Made by a program: the position numbers and the translations under genes
NCBI RefSeq assembly: GCF_000812565.1
Contig: NZ_JTAM01000066.1
Location: 1-63,621 of the forward strand
Origin: Flammeovirga sp. OC4
Lineage (GTDB): Bacteria; Bacteroidota; Bacteroidia; Cytophagales; Flammeovirgaceae
DNA length: 63,621 nucleotides
Direction: 5' to 3'
The notes under the pieces: generated by a model
Databases searched by the model: none
Told to the model about the DNA's origin: nothing
What the model saw: the letters and a program-made list of their open reading frames with translations, nothing else
Shown here: positions 24,951 to 32,816 of the stretch, piece after piece
Position numbering within the stretch: position 1 is the first letter of the stretch
Layout of the letters: every line of letters begins with the position of its first letter

Positions 24951-25673
24951 TTATCCTCCAAATTTAAAACCTACAACTAATTGAATATTTTGGTTAAAAT
25001 ACTTTTCGTCATCAAAAGTAACGTCAACTAAACCTCTGCTATATCTCCACTCAACAAATAACACTTTGGCTTCAGCTCCAATTCCGGCTGTAAATCCAAA
25101 ATCTCCTCCTCTATACAAGTGGTTTACATCAAGATAATCTCCAAAAAGACCTCCTTCTCTTCTTTGAGCACCTGCTAAAGTAGCACCATAAAGACCTCCT
25201 TTGATGTAAATATTTTCGTTTAGATAATAGTTTAAAGTCAAAGGAAATACAAAATAACTTAATACCTCAGTGTATTTTACGGTCTCATTAGACTGACCTA
25301 ACTCATGATTAAAACCACTAAATTCAGTTTTCTGACCCATTGAATTAAATAAGGCATCAAATTCTACAGAAAGACGGTCTTCAATAAAAAAGTTAGCTTT
25401 AAAACCAAAATAGAATGTTGTTCTTGCTCTTTCTCTAACGTTACTGAATTGAGCCCCAGTTTCTAATTGTGGAGCACTACCTGATGGAATTGACCATGAT
25501 GGTCCCATAAAGAATCCCCATTCTACGGTTTTCTTTTCAGGTGCATAATATTTAGATTGGTAGTTAGAAAGGGAATCTTGATTTTTATATTCCTGAGCAA
25601 AACTGCTATTTATTAATCCCAAGACAAATATCAAGGAAAAGGAACCTAAAATCTTAAGGTAGTTTTTTTTCAT
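24951..25673 (-). CDS. outer-membrane beta-barrel protein
   Basis: This 240-residue exported protein has a signal peptide ending SFAQ. After a short linker it shows alternating hydrophobic/aromatic strands: TTFYFGFKANFFIEDRLSVEFDAL, LTLNYYLNENIYIKGGLY, FTAGIGAEAKVLFVEWRYSRG, and the final IQLVVGFKFGG ending in an aromatic-rich strand. This is the pattern of the small OmpA/porin-like barrels (PorT-type fold) of Bacteroidota. The true start is ATG 25673, since the longer frame begins at a TTG. It is followed by a lipoprotein gene one base after its stop. Confidence 0.83.
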   Translation of the reverse strand: MKKNYLKILGSFSLIFVLGLINSSFAQEYKNQDSLSNYQSKYYAPEKKTVEWGFFMGPSWSIPSGSAPQLETGAQFSNVRERARTTFYFGFKANFFIEDRLSVEFDALFNSMGQKTEFSGFNHELGQSNETVKYTEVLSYFVFPLTLNYYLNENIYIKGGLYGATLAGAQRREGGLFGDYLDVNHLYRGGDFGFTAGIGAEAKVLFVEWRYSRGLVDVTFDDEKYFNQNIQLVVGFKFGG

Positions 25674-25847
25674 AATAAGCAAAATAAAATAGTTATCTCT
25701 AAATCCTTTTTTATATATTTAAAGAACATAAAATACCAAAAATAATGTATCTCAACAATCAGATACAGCCTCTGACGTTTTATTTAATTCAATTATAAAA
25801 CACCAGAAACATACTTTGAATATCAACACCAAATTAAACACAACACA

Positions 25848-26357
25848 ATGCTCAATATTTCAGTAAATGACAAAGTATATTCTATTCTAAAGGACAAACA
25901 ATCCGTGGTAATAGACAATAAAAATTACAATATTGACTATAAAGAAACTCATCCAAATGTATTTAGCGTAAATCATAACGGACAACGTTTTGATATTGAA
26001 GTCATTGCTTCAGATACTTCTTTCAAAAATGTAACACTAAAAATTAATGGAAAGAAAGTTTCTTTTGAAGCTAAAACCAAACTTGATCAATTATTAGATC
26101 AGTTGGGTATGAATTCTAAGAAAGGAAATCAAGAAAATATAATCAAAGCACCAATGCCAGGAAAGGTACTGGAATTACTTTGCAAAGAAGGTGATCAAAT
26201 TGAAGAAAATGACAGCTTAATTATTTTAGAAGCCATGAAAATGGAAAATATTCTAAAAGCACCCATGTCAGGTCTCATCAAGAAGATTGATACTGTTGAA
26301 GGGAACTCTGTGGACAAAGGACATGTACTTATTGAAATAGAACAGATAGACAAATAA
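25848..26357 (+). CDS. biotin carboxyl carrier protein subunit
   Basis: This 169-residue protein has a biotinyl/lipoyl domain at the C-terminus (residues ~95-167), with the biotin attachment motif EAMKMEN and the preceding KAPMPGKVLELLCKEGDQI. Residues 1-90 form a beta-rich region also found in carrier subunits of acyl-CoA carboxylases in Bacteroidota. It should carry CO2 for an acetyl- or propionyl-CoA-type carboxylase, but the carboxylase subunits are not adjacent. The gene stands alone, with a strong bidirectional terminator after it. Confidence 0.88.
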   Translation: MLNISVNDKVYSILKDKQSVVIDNKNYNIDYKETHPNVFSVNHNGQRFDIEVIASDTSFKNVTLKINGKKVSFEAKTKLDQLLDQLGMNSKKGNQENIIKAPMPGKVLELLCKEGDQIEENDSLIILEAMKMENILKAPMSGLIKKIDTVEGNSVDKGHVLIEIEQIDK

Positions 26358-26427
26358 ATACATTTCAACTACATTTTACGTCAACTATCAAGAGCTATTT
26401 TAGCAAGCTTTAAAGGTATTACGTTAT

Positions 26428-26471
26428 AAAAAAGCCTTCTTCAGTTTTACAGAACTAAAGAAGGCTTTTTT
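26428..26471. terminator. bidirectional terminator
   Basis: A 14-bp perfect stem (26428-26441 with 26458-26471) has a 16-base loop and A/T-tracts at both sides. It lies between the convergent carrier-protein gene and the secreted-protein gene at 26487. Confidence 0.9.
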
Positions 26472-26486
26472 TATGAGACAAGACGC

Positions 26487-27293
26487 CTATTTTTTGAAAA
26501 ATCTTTCGGTCTTATTATCGTAATTAACAAAGTAGTATCTTCCTCCCACAAGTTTTGAACAATTCACCTCTTTTGAATTACCTGATAAAATTACTTTACC
26601 ATATTGATCTAAAATTTCATACTTGATCGGTCTTGTAAAGGACAATGTTTTTGAAACTCTATTAGGATAAAATTTCACCTGTTCCGACTTAGAAGTATGC
26701 TCTAAAATGCTTGAGTAATAAACCTTTCCTGTCACTTCTAAGTATTTAATTTTATATTGATTTTCACCAGAATGGTGAAGTACTTTGTAGTAATATTTGT
26801 TTTGTTTTGGTTTTGATGTCCCCTGAATAATTTTTTCTTCTTTCCAAGAATTATGTTCCATTCGTAATACAACAAAATTTCCCTCGGCTGCTTCACCTGA
26901 AGTGATCCACTCAAGACCATCTTCAGTAATATCTAACTCTACAAATTGAAAATGTCCTTTATCACGAATCGCATTAGGGTTAAGAACTCGAGGAGTACAA
27001 TCGTTAGAGTGAAATATGACGATACTGATTTCATCTCCTTTGCTTAAGTGATTCATTTCCAATTCAAAAGCACTTGCAAGAGGAAGACGTTGCATTTCGC
27101 TATGGTTGATCAATACTTTTTTCACACAAAATGTACCATCTGACAGTAATGGATTTTCAATATATAAATTGGTTCCTTTGTAAACGCCAGAAATAATCAT
27201 TTCTCCATCTTGGCCAAAGCTTAAGATTGGAAACAGCATGAGAAGAAATAAATTATAAATCCTTATCGCTCTAAAAAAGCTAATTTGTTTCAT
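26487..27293 (-). CDS. secreted protein with T9SS-like C-terminal domain
   Basis: This 268-residue protein has a signal peptide ending LSFGQ. The body (about 30-195) is beta-rich without a known domain. The last ~65 residues (VKFYPNRVSKTLSF ... IKYEILDQYGKVILSG ... GGRYYFVNY) look like the type A T9SS sorting domain, with the opening YPN, the central D-x-x-G-K-x-I strand and the final basic residues. That would direct it through the outer membrane to the cell surface. No enzyme motif is seen. Confidence 0.7.
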   Translation of the reverse strand: MKQISFFRAIRIYNLFLLMLFPILSFGQDGEMIISGVYKGTNLYIENPLLSDGTFCVKKVLINHSEMQRLPLASAFELEMNHLSKGDEISIVIFHSNDCTPRVLNPNAIRDKGHFQFVELDITEDGLEWITSGEAAEGNFVVLRMEHNSWKEEKIIQGTSKPKQNKYYYKVLHHSGENQYKIKYLEVTGKVYYSSILEHTSKSEQVKFYPNRVSKTLSFTRPIKYEILDQYGKVILSGNSKEVNCSKLVGGRYYFVNYDNKTERFFKK

Positions 27294-27538
27294 TTATAAT
27301 ATGGATAATTAAAAGTAACTAGTCAGTAATTTTGTTATCAAATAATATACTAATTAAAATAATAGTTATGAAGAGAAATTTACTCTATAACAATATTAAT
27401 TAATAAAATACATTATTCTAGCAACTTTGCTATGAAATTATTAAAAAGGTTTCATTATCAATCAAATTTACTCAATTTTTATCAATATAATGACTCTTAA
27501 TGTATTTTTAATGGAATGAAAATCTAAATGTCTTTGTT

Positions 27539-27546
27539 TACCTTTG
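27539..27546 (+). promoter_or_regulatory. putative -7 promoter box of tgt
   Basis: TACCTTTG matches TAnnTTTG and would give a leader of about 110 bases before the tgt ATG at 27664. No good TTG is found at the usual spacing. The rest of the 370-base gap 27294-27663 is AT-rich and shows no credible gene or strong hairpin. Confidence 0.35.
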
Positions 27547-27663
27547 CAACTAGCTTATTGAAGCATAGGTTTAGATTATATCTTAAGTGTAAGTGATGGT
27601 TTGTATCAATAGATTCCATTTCTTCACTAAGCTCCTATATTTTTAAAGGACGGAAAAAGTAAT

Positions 27664-28800
27664 ATGGCATTAACATTTGAAATAAAACAAAAGGATCCTC
27701 AAACAAAGGCACGTGCAGGTAAAATCACTACTGCTCACGGAGAAATCCTTACACCTATTTTCATGCCTGTAGGAACGGCAGGTACAGTAAAAGCAGTTCA
27801 CCAAAGAGAATTAAAGGAAGATATTAACGCTGAGATTATTCTTGGTAACACCTATCACCTTTACTTAAGACCTGGTACAGAAATTCTTGAAAAAGCAGGT
27901 GGTCTTCATAAATTCAATGGTTGGGATCGTCCTATTCTAACAGACTCTGGAGGGTACCAAGTATTCTCATTGGCCAACAATCGTAAAATCAAAGAGGAAG
28001 GTGTTACTTTCAGATCTCATATCGATGGATCAAAACACCTTTTCACACCTGAAAAAGTAATGGACATTGAACGTTCAATTGGTGCCGATATCATTATGGC
28101 ATTTGATGAATGTCCTCCTTATCCTTCTGACTATTCATACGCTAAAAACTCTATGCACATGACCCACCGTTGGTTACAGAGATGTGTAGATCGATTAGCA
28201 GAAACGGAACCTTTATACGGTTATCATCAATCATTGTTCCCTATTGTTCAAGGTAGTACATACAAAGATTTAAGAACACAGTCCGCTGAAACAATTGCTA
28301 GTTTTGAAAGAGAAGGCAATGCTATTGGTGGTTTATCAGTAGGTGAACCTGCTGAAATGATGTATGAATTCACTGAACTTTGTTGTGATATTCTTCCTGA
28401 AGACAAACCAAGATATTTGATGGGGGTAGGTACTCCTGCAAACATCCTTGAAAATATCGCTTTAGGTGTCGATATGTTTGACTGTGTAATGCCAACACGT
28501 CAAGCAAGACATGGTCATGTTTTCACTACACAAGGGATCATGAACTTAAAAAATAAAAAATGGGAAGATGACTTTACTCCATTAGACGCTGAATTAGGTG
28601 GATATGTGAGTACATTCTACTCAAAGGGTTACTTGCGTCACATGTTCAAAGCCAATGAAGCTTTAGCAGGAATGGTTGCAAGTGTACATAACCTTACTTT
28701 CTATCTTTGGTTGGTAAGAGAGGCCCGTCAACATATTTTAGATGGTGATTTTAGAGAATGGAAAAATAGCATTACACCAAAATTAATGCAACGTTTATAA
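27664..28800 (+). CDS. tgt: queuine tRNA-ribosyltransferase
   Basis: This 378-residue enzyme exchanges G34 for preQ1 in GUN-anticodon tRNAs during queuosine synthesis. Motifs are LTDSGGYQVFSL (active-site Asp), FDECPPYPSDY, GGLSVGEPAEMM, MGVGTPANIL and MFDCVMPTRQARHG with the nucleophilic Asp. The usual zinc site C-x-C-x2-C is not present: the aligned positions (about Leu311, Gly313 and Ser316) lack cysteine, although the distal His (His342 in SVHNLTFY) remains. This may be a property of the lineage. A 9-bp stem-loop with T-tract follows the gene. Confidence 0.94.
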   Translation: MALTFEIKQKDPQTKARAGKITTAHGEILTPIFMPVGTAGTVKAVHQRELKEDINAEIILGNTYHLYLRPGTEILEKAGGLHKFNGWDRPILTDSGGYQVFSLANNRKIKEEGVTFRSHIDGSKHLFTPEKVMDIERSIGADIIMAFDECPPYPSDYSYAKNSMHMTHRWLQRCVDRLAETEPLYGYHQSLFPIVQGSTYKDLRTQSAETIASFEREGNAIGGLSVGEPAEMMYEFTELCCDILPEDKPRYLMGVGTPANILENIALGVDMFDCVMPTRQARHGHVFTTQGIMNLKNKKWEDDFTPLDAELGGYVSTFYSKGYLRHMFKANEALAGMVASVHNLTFYLWLVREARQHILDGDFREWKNSITPKLMQRL

Positions 28801-28825
28801 TCTAATCCCATTTTTCGATTACAAT

Positions 28826-28868
28826 AAGTACTAGGATAAATCATTGATTTTGGTTTGTTCTGGTACTT
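28826..28868 (+). terminator. probable terminator of tgt
   Basis: A 9-bp stem (28826-28834 with 28860-28868, one G-U pair) and a long 25-base loop are followed by four further T. Confidence 0.5.
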
Positions 28869-29011
28869 TTTTACTTAAAAAAATAACTATTTTAAACCCA
28901 GCAAGTTATCATACTATACACGTTTCACAACACAAAGATTCTTTTACAATGTATACTGAAAAGCTATGGATTTCAGTTATCTAAATGAATCATATTTTTT
29001 ATTTTGTTTTC

Positions 29012-29578
29012 ATGAAAAAACTATTAATTGTACTAACTCTCATCACAATTACTATTGCTTGTCAACCTTACAAAGATGTCGTCATTGATCCTTTTGCACC
29101 AAAGTTTGTAACGTTTGACCAAACTAGAATGTATTTTAAAAATGTGAGAGCAAGCTATTACAACAAGGTCAGTCTTCCCCAAACTGACACTACTACACAC
29201 ATGAATGTACTACTATATGATAAAGCGGTTCAAGATTCAACACAGGCCATCATTAATTTACATCTAGTCACTGTTGATAATAATGACAATGCCTTTATCA
29301 TGTTAGCGCCTAATGAATTCTTTAAAGGATACCAACACTTTAGAGTGCATTGGGTAGATCACAAAGATGATTTTAAAGGAGAAATTAGATATAAACAGGG
29401 TGGTATGGCCGATCAGTTCCTGTTTTGCTCTGAAATCTACAACCTGCTCAACAAAGACGAAGTCACTTTTGAAGTCGAATTTGGAAATAAAAGAGTTCCA
29501 TTTCTTGATACTGTTGAAGAAAAAAATGCTTTCAGAATTACAATGATTGATTTTTATCGCTTAGTTACCCTTCTATAA
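29012..29578 (+). CDS. hypothetical lipoprotein
   Basis: This 188-residue predicted lipoprotein reads MKKLLIVLTLITITIAC with a lipobox Cys at residue 17. The remaining ~170 residues look like a single alpha/beta or beta domain with no family I can name. The frame is open from an ATG at 28985 that would add nine hydrophobic residues. I prefer 29012 because it starts directly with the basic n-region of a lipoprotein signal. It follows tgt by about 210 bases, with a weak terminator between, and precedes a methyltransferase gene by 96 bases. Confidence 0.7.
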   Translation: MKKLLIVLTLITITIACQPYKDVVIDPFAPKFVTFDQTRMYFKNVRASYYNKVSLPQTDTTTHMNVLLYDKAVQDSTQAIINLHLVTVDNNDNAFIMLAPNEFFKGYQHFRVHWVDHKDDFKGEIRYKQGGMADQFLFCSEIYNLLNKDEVTFEVEFGNKRVPFLDTVEEKNAFRITMIDFYRLVTLL

Positions 29579-29674
29579 ATCACAGTTATTAACACTAATC
29601 AATTGCCCATTCAGAAAAATTGTGGTTACTTGCATAAATTTTACACTTTAGTATTTTAACCATATTTTAAGGTC

Positions 29675-30424
29675 ATGTCTCATATCACATACGGGAGAAC
29701 ATTAGATACAGCAAAAGATGCAATGGGAGCTGCAATTGCGGCCTATGAAGAAGATAGAAATGAGGATTACTGTGTAAAAGTATACTCTGATTTTAGTGAA
29801 CCTGATGATATTCCTGTCCCACTCTTATTTAGAGAAGAGAAGGATATGCCTGAGATAGAAAAATTAGCTTTAGACCAATGTAAAGGGAAAATTCTTGACG
29901 TTGGGGCTGGTGCTGGATCTCATGCTTTAGCACTGCAAAAAAGAGGAAAAGACGTTACTGCCATGGATATTTCTTCATTGGCTGTTGATACCATGAAAAA
30001 GAGAGGTATACAAAACGTCATTGCAGGTAACATCTATGATTATGATGGTCAAAAGTTTGATACCCTACTAATGCTCATGAACGGAATTGGGCTTGTAGGC
30101 ACTCTTGAAGGATTAGCAGAGTTTTTAGTAAAAGCTAAAAATTTCATTCAGAAAGACGGTCAAATCATTTTTGACTCTTCAGATATCATCCATCTTTTTG
30201 AAGATGAGGATGGTTCATACCTTATTGACCTTACAGCAGAATACTATGGCCAAATCCAATATTGGATGGAATTTGGCGATTTAAAAGGTGATAAATTTGA
30301 CTGGCTTTATGTAAGTTACCCTGTATTGGAAGAATATGCAGCGGTAGCAGGTTATAAGGTCAACTTAATTCACGTTGGTGATTTAAACCACTATCTTGTT
30401 TCCTTAACTTTAAGTAATGATTAA
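29675..30424 (+). CDS. class I SAM-dependent methyltransferase
   Basis: This 249-residue soluble protein has a Rossmann methyltransferase core: motif I ILDVGAGAGSHALAL, motif II region VTAMDISSLAV and a post-motif FDTLLMLMNGIGLVG. An N-terminal helix region (about 1-60) precedes the fold. The substrate is not evident. The MNGIGLVG segment in place of a typical DPP/NPP motif argues against nucleic-acid N-methylation and fits a small-molecule or unknown substrate. The next gene follows after 96 bases, so the two may be co-transcribed. Confidence 0.85.
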   Translation: MSHITYGRTLDTAKDAMGAAIAAYEEDRNEDYCVKVYSDFSEPDDIPVPLLFREEKDMPEIEKLALDQCKGKILDVGAGAGSHALALQKRGKDVTAMDISSLAVDTMKKRGIQNVIAGNIYDYDGQKFDTLLMLMNGIGLVGTLEGLAEFLVKAKNFIQKDGQIIFDSSDIIHLFEDEDGSYLIDLTAEYYGQIQYWMEFGDLKGDKFDWLYVSYPVLEEYAAVAGYKVNLIHVGDLNHYLVSLTLSND

Positions 30425-30520
30425 GATTGGCGATTCAATCCATTATCAAAGACCTAAGACCATCGAAATAAGTATTTTACGCACACTAAATCAATTATTT
30501 TTCAAATTTAAATAGATTAT

Positions 30521-32209
30521 ATGATAGAATTAACAAGAGCACAGGCGTCGAGAGCAGCAATTGAAAGAATGTATGTAGTGATGAGACATCTCTTCATCAG
30601 AGGATATTACAAACCTGGTGGGGCTTCTGGCCATGCCATCATGCAAGATTTATTAATCCTTGAGCCAGAAATTTATGGTTCACTCGCTGATCCTCAAAAA
30701 GTCGACCTTAACGGACTTGTCTATGTTTTTGATCGTCTTCCTAAAGGAATTGAAGAAACACGATATATTAAATTGACATCTGAAGAAGGGTACGAGAAAT
30801 CTTCATTTACTAAGATTATTCCTCAAGCAAGACGAAGAAATTGCTATCGTATTGACGAAGAACAAATGTTTATAGAAATCACTCGTGGTAGAAGTGAAAT
30901 CTATGACATCCTTACGCACTTGACCTTTATTTATATTGAGGCTGAAAAAATCAAACAGCATGCTCAAGATAAAAAAGGAAATGCACTGAGAGAATGGGAA
31001 CAACTAGAAAAAATTGTAACAGGTGAACAAGCACTTACAAAGGAAAACGAGGAAGTAGCATTTACTTACCTTGCGACTATTTTGGGAAGAACTTACCAAG
31101 AGACTAGAGATGCTCACCACAGATTTATTAAACATTCTAAAAAGAATAACGGCCTCTTCCACATTGTTTATTGGTTAGGAAAATTAGCCATCAATGAAGA
31201 ATTAAAAAGTGAAGATCGTATCATCAGTTTCAGTCCAACACTTCGTGAAAGAATTGGACACCACATTTATGGTGAAAGATGGGCCAATAAAATCAAAAGA
31301 GCTTTACTACACAACGGACTTATTCAGCGACCAATCCACATCATCAGCTCAAACCTGCATAGTGTTATGAACACGTTTTATGCATGTGATGCATTGGGTA
31401 AAAAAGGCAAGAATACAGACTTTCTTAATTTGATGGAAGAAGTTAGTCAAGGAGATAATGGTCACTTGAGAGATAAAATTTATCACTCTGCCATTGAAAA
31501 GGGAATGATTCAGGTACAGGAAGATTCAGGAACAAATATTTCTGTTCAGATTTTTGATACCGCTAAAACTCTACCCGCTTCTCTTCCATCTAACATCAAA
31601 ATGCCTGAAAGTATTGATGCTGAAAATGCTCCAGTGATTGTAGTAATGGATTATGCTTTTGGTGAACAGGCCTTTGAAACAATGGATGAGCTGTTGAAAC
31701 CATACGAATCAGAAAATGAACAAATCAACCTTGATGTTCAAAGTGTTTCTATTATGGGAAAAGCTGGTATTCTGAAAGGAGGAAAAGGTGATGTGATGAC
31801 ACCAACGGCTCACATTTTTGAAGGTACTGCAGACAATTATCCTGTAGAAAATGACCTTACGCCAGAAGATTTTAAAGATATCAAGGACCTTAAGTTTGTA
31901 GATGGCCCAATGGTAACTGTATTAGGGACCTCATTACAAAACAAAGATATCTTAACGTACTTCAAGAATTCTTCATGGGGCGTAATGGGACTTGAAATGG
32001 AAGGTGCCCACTACCAAAAAGCGATTCAAGGAGCATCAAAAATTAGAAATAATATTAGTAAAGATGTAAAAGTAAGGTATGCTTATTACGCCTCGGATAA
32101 CCCTCTTATTACCGGAAGTACTTTAGCCAACGGAAGTTTAGGATTAACAGGTGTAAAACCAACTTATTATATCACTTTAAAAATACTGGAAAAAATATTC
32201 AATAATTAG
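30521..32209 (+). CDS. DUF6909-like protein with nucleoside-phosphorylase-fold C-terminus
   Basis: This 562-residue cytosolic protein has two parts. Residues 1 to ~340 are an alpha-helical region rich in Arg and His (for example RARRRNCYRIDEEQ, RERIGHHIYGERW), similar to a domain I know as DUF6909 in Bacteroidota. Residues ~370-562 look like a purine-nucleoside-phosphorylase/AMP-nucleosidase fold, with SIMGKAGILKGGKGDVMTPTAH, TVLGTSLQNKDILTYF and GLEMEGAHYQKAI, the last matching the catalytic MEGA motif. A nucleosidase or nucleotide-binding role is likely, but the substrate is uncertain. A strong hairpin follows at 32258-32295. Confidence 0.72.
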   Translation: MIELTRAQASRAAIERMYVVMRHLFIRGYYKPGGASGHAIMQDLLILEPEIYGSLADPQKVDLNGLVYVFDRLPKGIEETRYIKLTSEEGYEKSSFTKIIPQARRRNCYRIDEEQMFIEITRGRSEIYDILTHLTFIYIEAEKIKQHAQDKKGNALREWEQLEKIVTGEQALTKENEEVAFTYLATILGRTYQETRDAHHRFIKHSKKNNGLFHIVYWLGKLAINEELKSEDRIISFSPTLRERIGHHIYGERWANKIKRALLHNGLIQRPIHIISSNLHSVMNTFYACDALGKKGKNTDFLNLMEEVSQGDNGHLRDKIYHSAIEKGMIQVQEDSGTNISVQIFDTAKTLPASLPSNIKMPESIDAENAPVIVVMDYAFGEQAFETMDELLKPYESENEQINLDVQSVSIMGKAGILKGGKGDVMTPTAHIFEGTADNYPVENDLTPEDFKDIKDLKFVDGPMVTVLGTSLQNKDILTYFKNSSWGVMGLEMEGAHYQKAIQGASKIRNNISKDVKVRYAYYASDNPLITGSTLANGSLGLTGVKPTYYITLKILEKIFNN

Positions 32210-32257
32210 CTTTAAGATCACATCGAAAAGGTGTTTATCTAAATATTTTTTACAGTC

Positions 32258-32295
32258 ATTGCACAATGAGAGAAATTTATCTTTTATTGTGCAAT
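32258..32295 (+). terminator. intrinsic terminator of the phosphorylase-fold gene
   Basis: A perfect 10-bp stem (32258-32267 with 32286-32295) with an 18-base loop is followed by TATTTTAT. Confidence 0.7.
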
Positions 32296-32428
32296 TATTT
32301 TATATGATAATTTGTTGTAAACTCAGACAAAATTGTCTTCAGTATTTGCTATTTTTGTGTTTAAACTGCAACTGTAAGTAAGCAGGTTTTGACTGAAAAT
32401 ACATCATTAAATGTAAAATAAGGTAGTT

Positions 32429-32683
32429 ATGAGTAAAGATAAATCAGAACAGAATCAAGAAATTGACTGGGAAGCGTTAGAAGCTGAAGACAAAGCAAAT
32501 GAAGTTTCTAAAGAAGAAAAAGTAGATGTTGATAAAATTGAGGAAGAAAAGAAACTACTTTCGAATGAAGAAAAGTTCAGTCCTTATCCAGATGATTTCC
32601 TTGCAGATATAAATATTATAAGAAAAGAATACGATCAGGAACAAAAAAACAACGATTTTCAAGAAAACGACTTGGAAGAGTGA
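32429..32683 (+). CDS. small acidic protein of unknown function
   Basis: This 84-residue, highly charged protein is rich in Glu, Lys and Asp (IDWEALEAEDKANEVSKEEK) and has no hydrophobic segment or known domain. It is probably mostly disordered or a short coiled coil. It stands 133 bases before the caspase-fold gene, with a probable terminator between them. Its acidic bias resembles the linkers of that gene's product, but this is composition only. A clear ATG and codon use like its neighbours support it as real. Confidence 0.6.
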   Translation: MSKDKSEQNQEIDWEALEAEDKANEVSKEEKVDVDKIEEEKKLLSNEEKFSPYPDDFLADINIIRKEYDQEQKNNDFQENDLEE

Positions 32684-32737
32684 TAATTATAAACTTTCTT
32701 GTACAATACAGATAACAATATCACGTTGTTTTTTTAA

Positions 32738-32778
32738 AGGCTTCCTTTTATCCCAATAATCACTTAATTAGGAAGGCT
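32738..32778 (+). terminator. probable terminator of the small acidic gene
   Basis: A 9-base stem with one mismatch (32738-32746 with 32770-32778) and a long loop are followed by ATTTTTAC. Confidence 0.45.
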
Positions 32779-32816
32779 ATTTTTACTTTAGAAATCACTT
32801 TCATTAATACTCTAAT

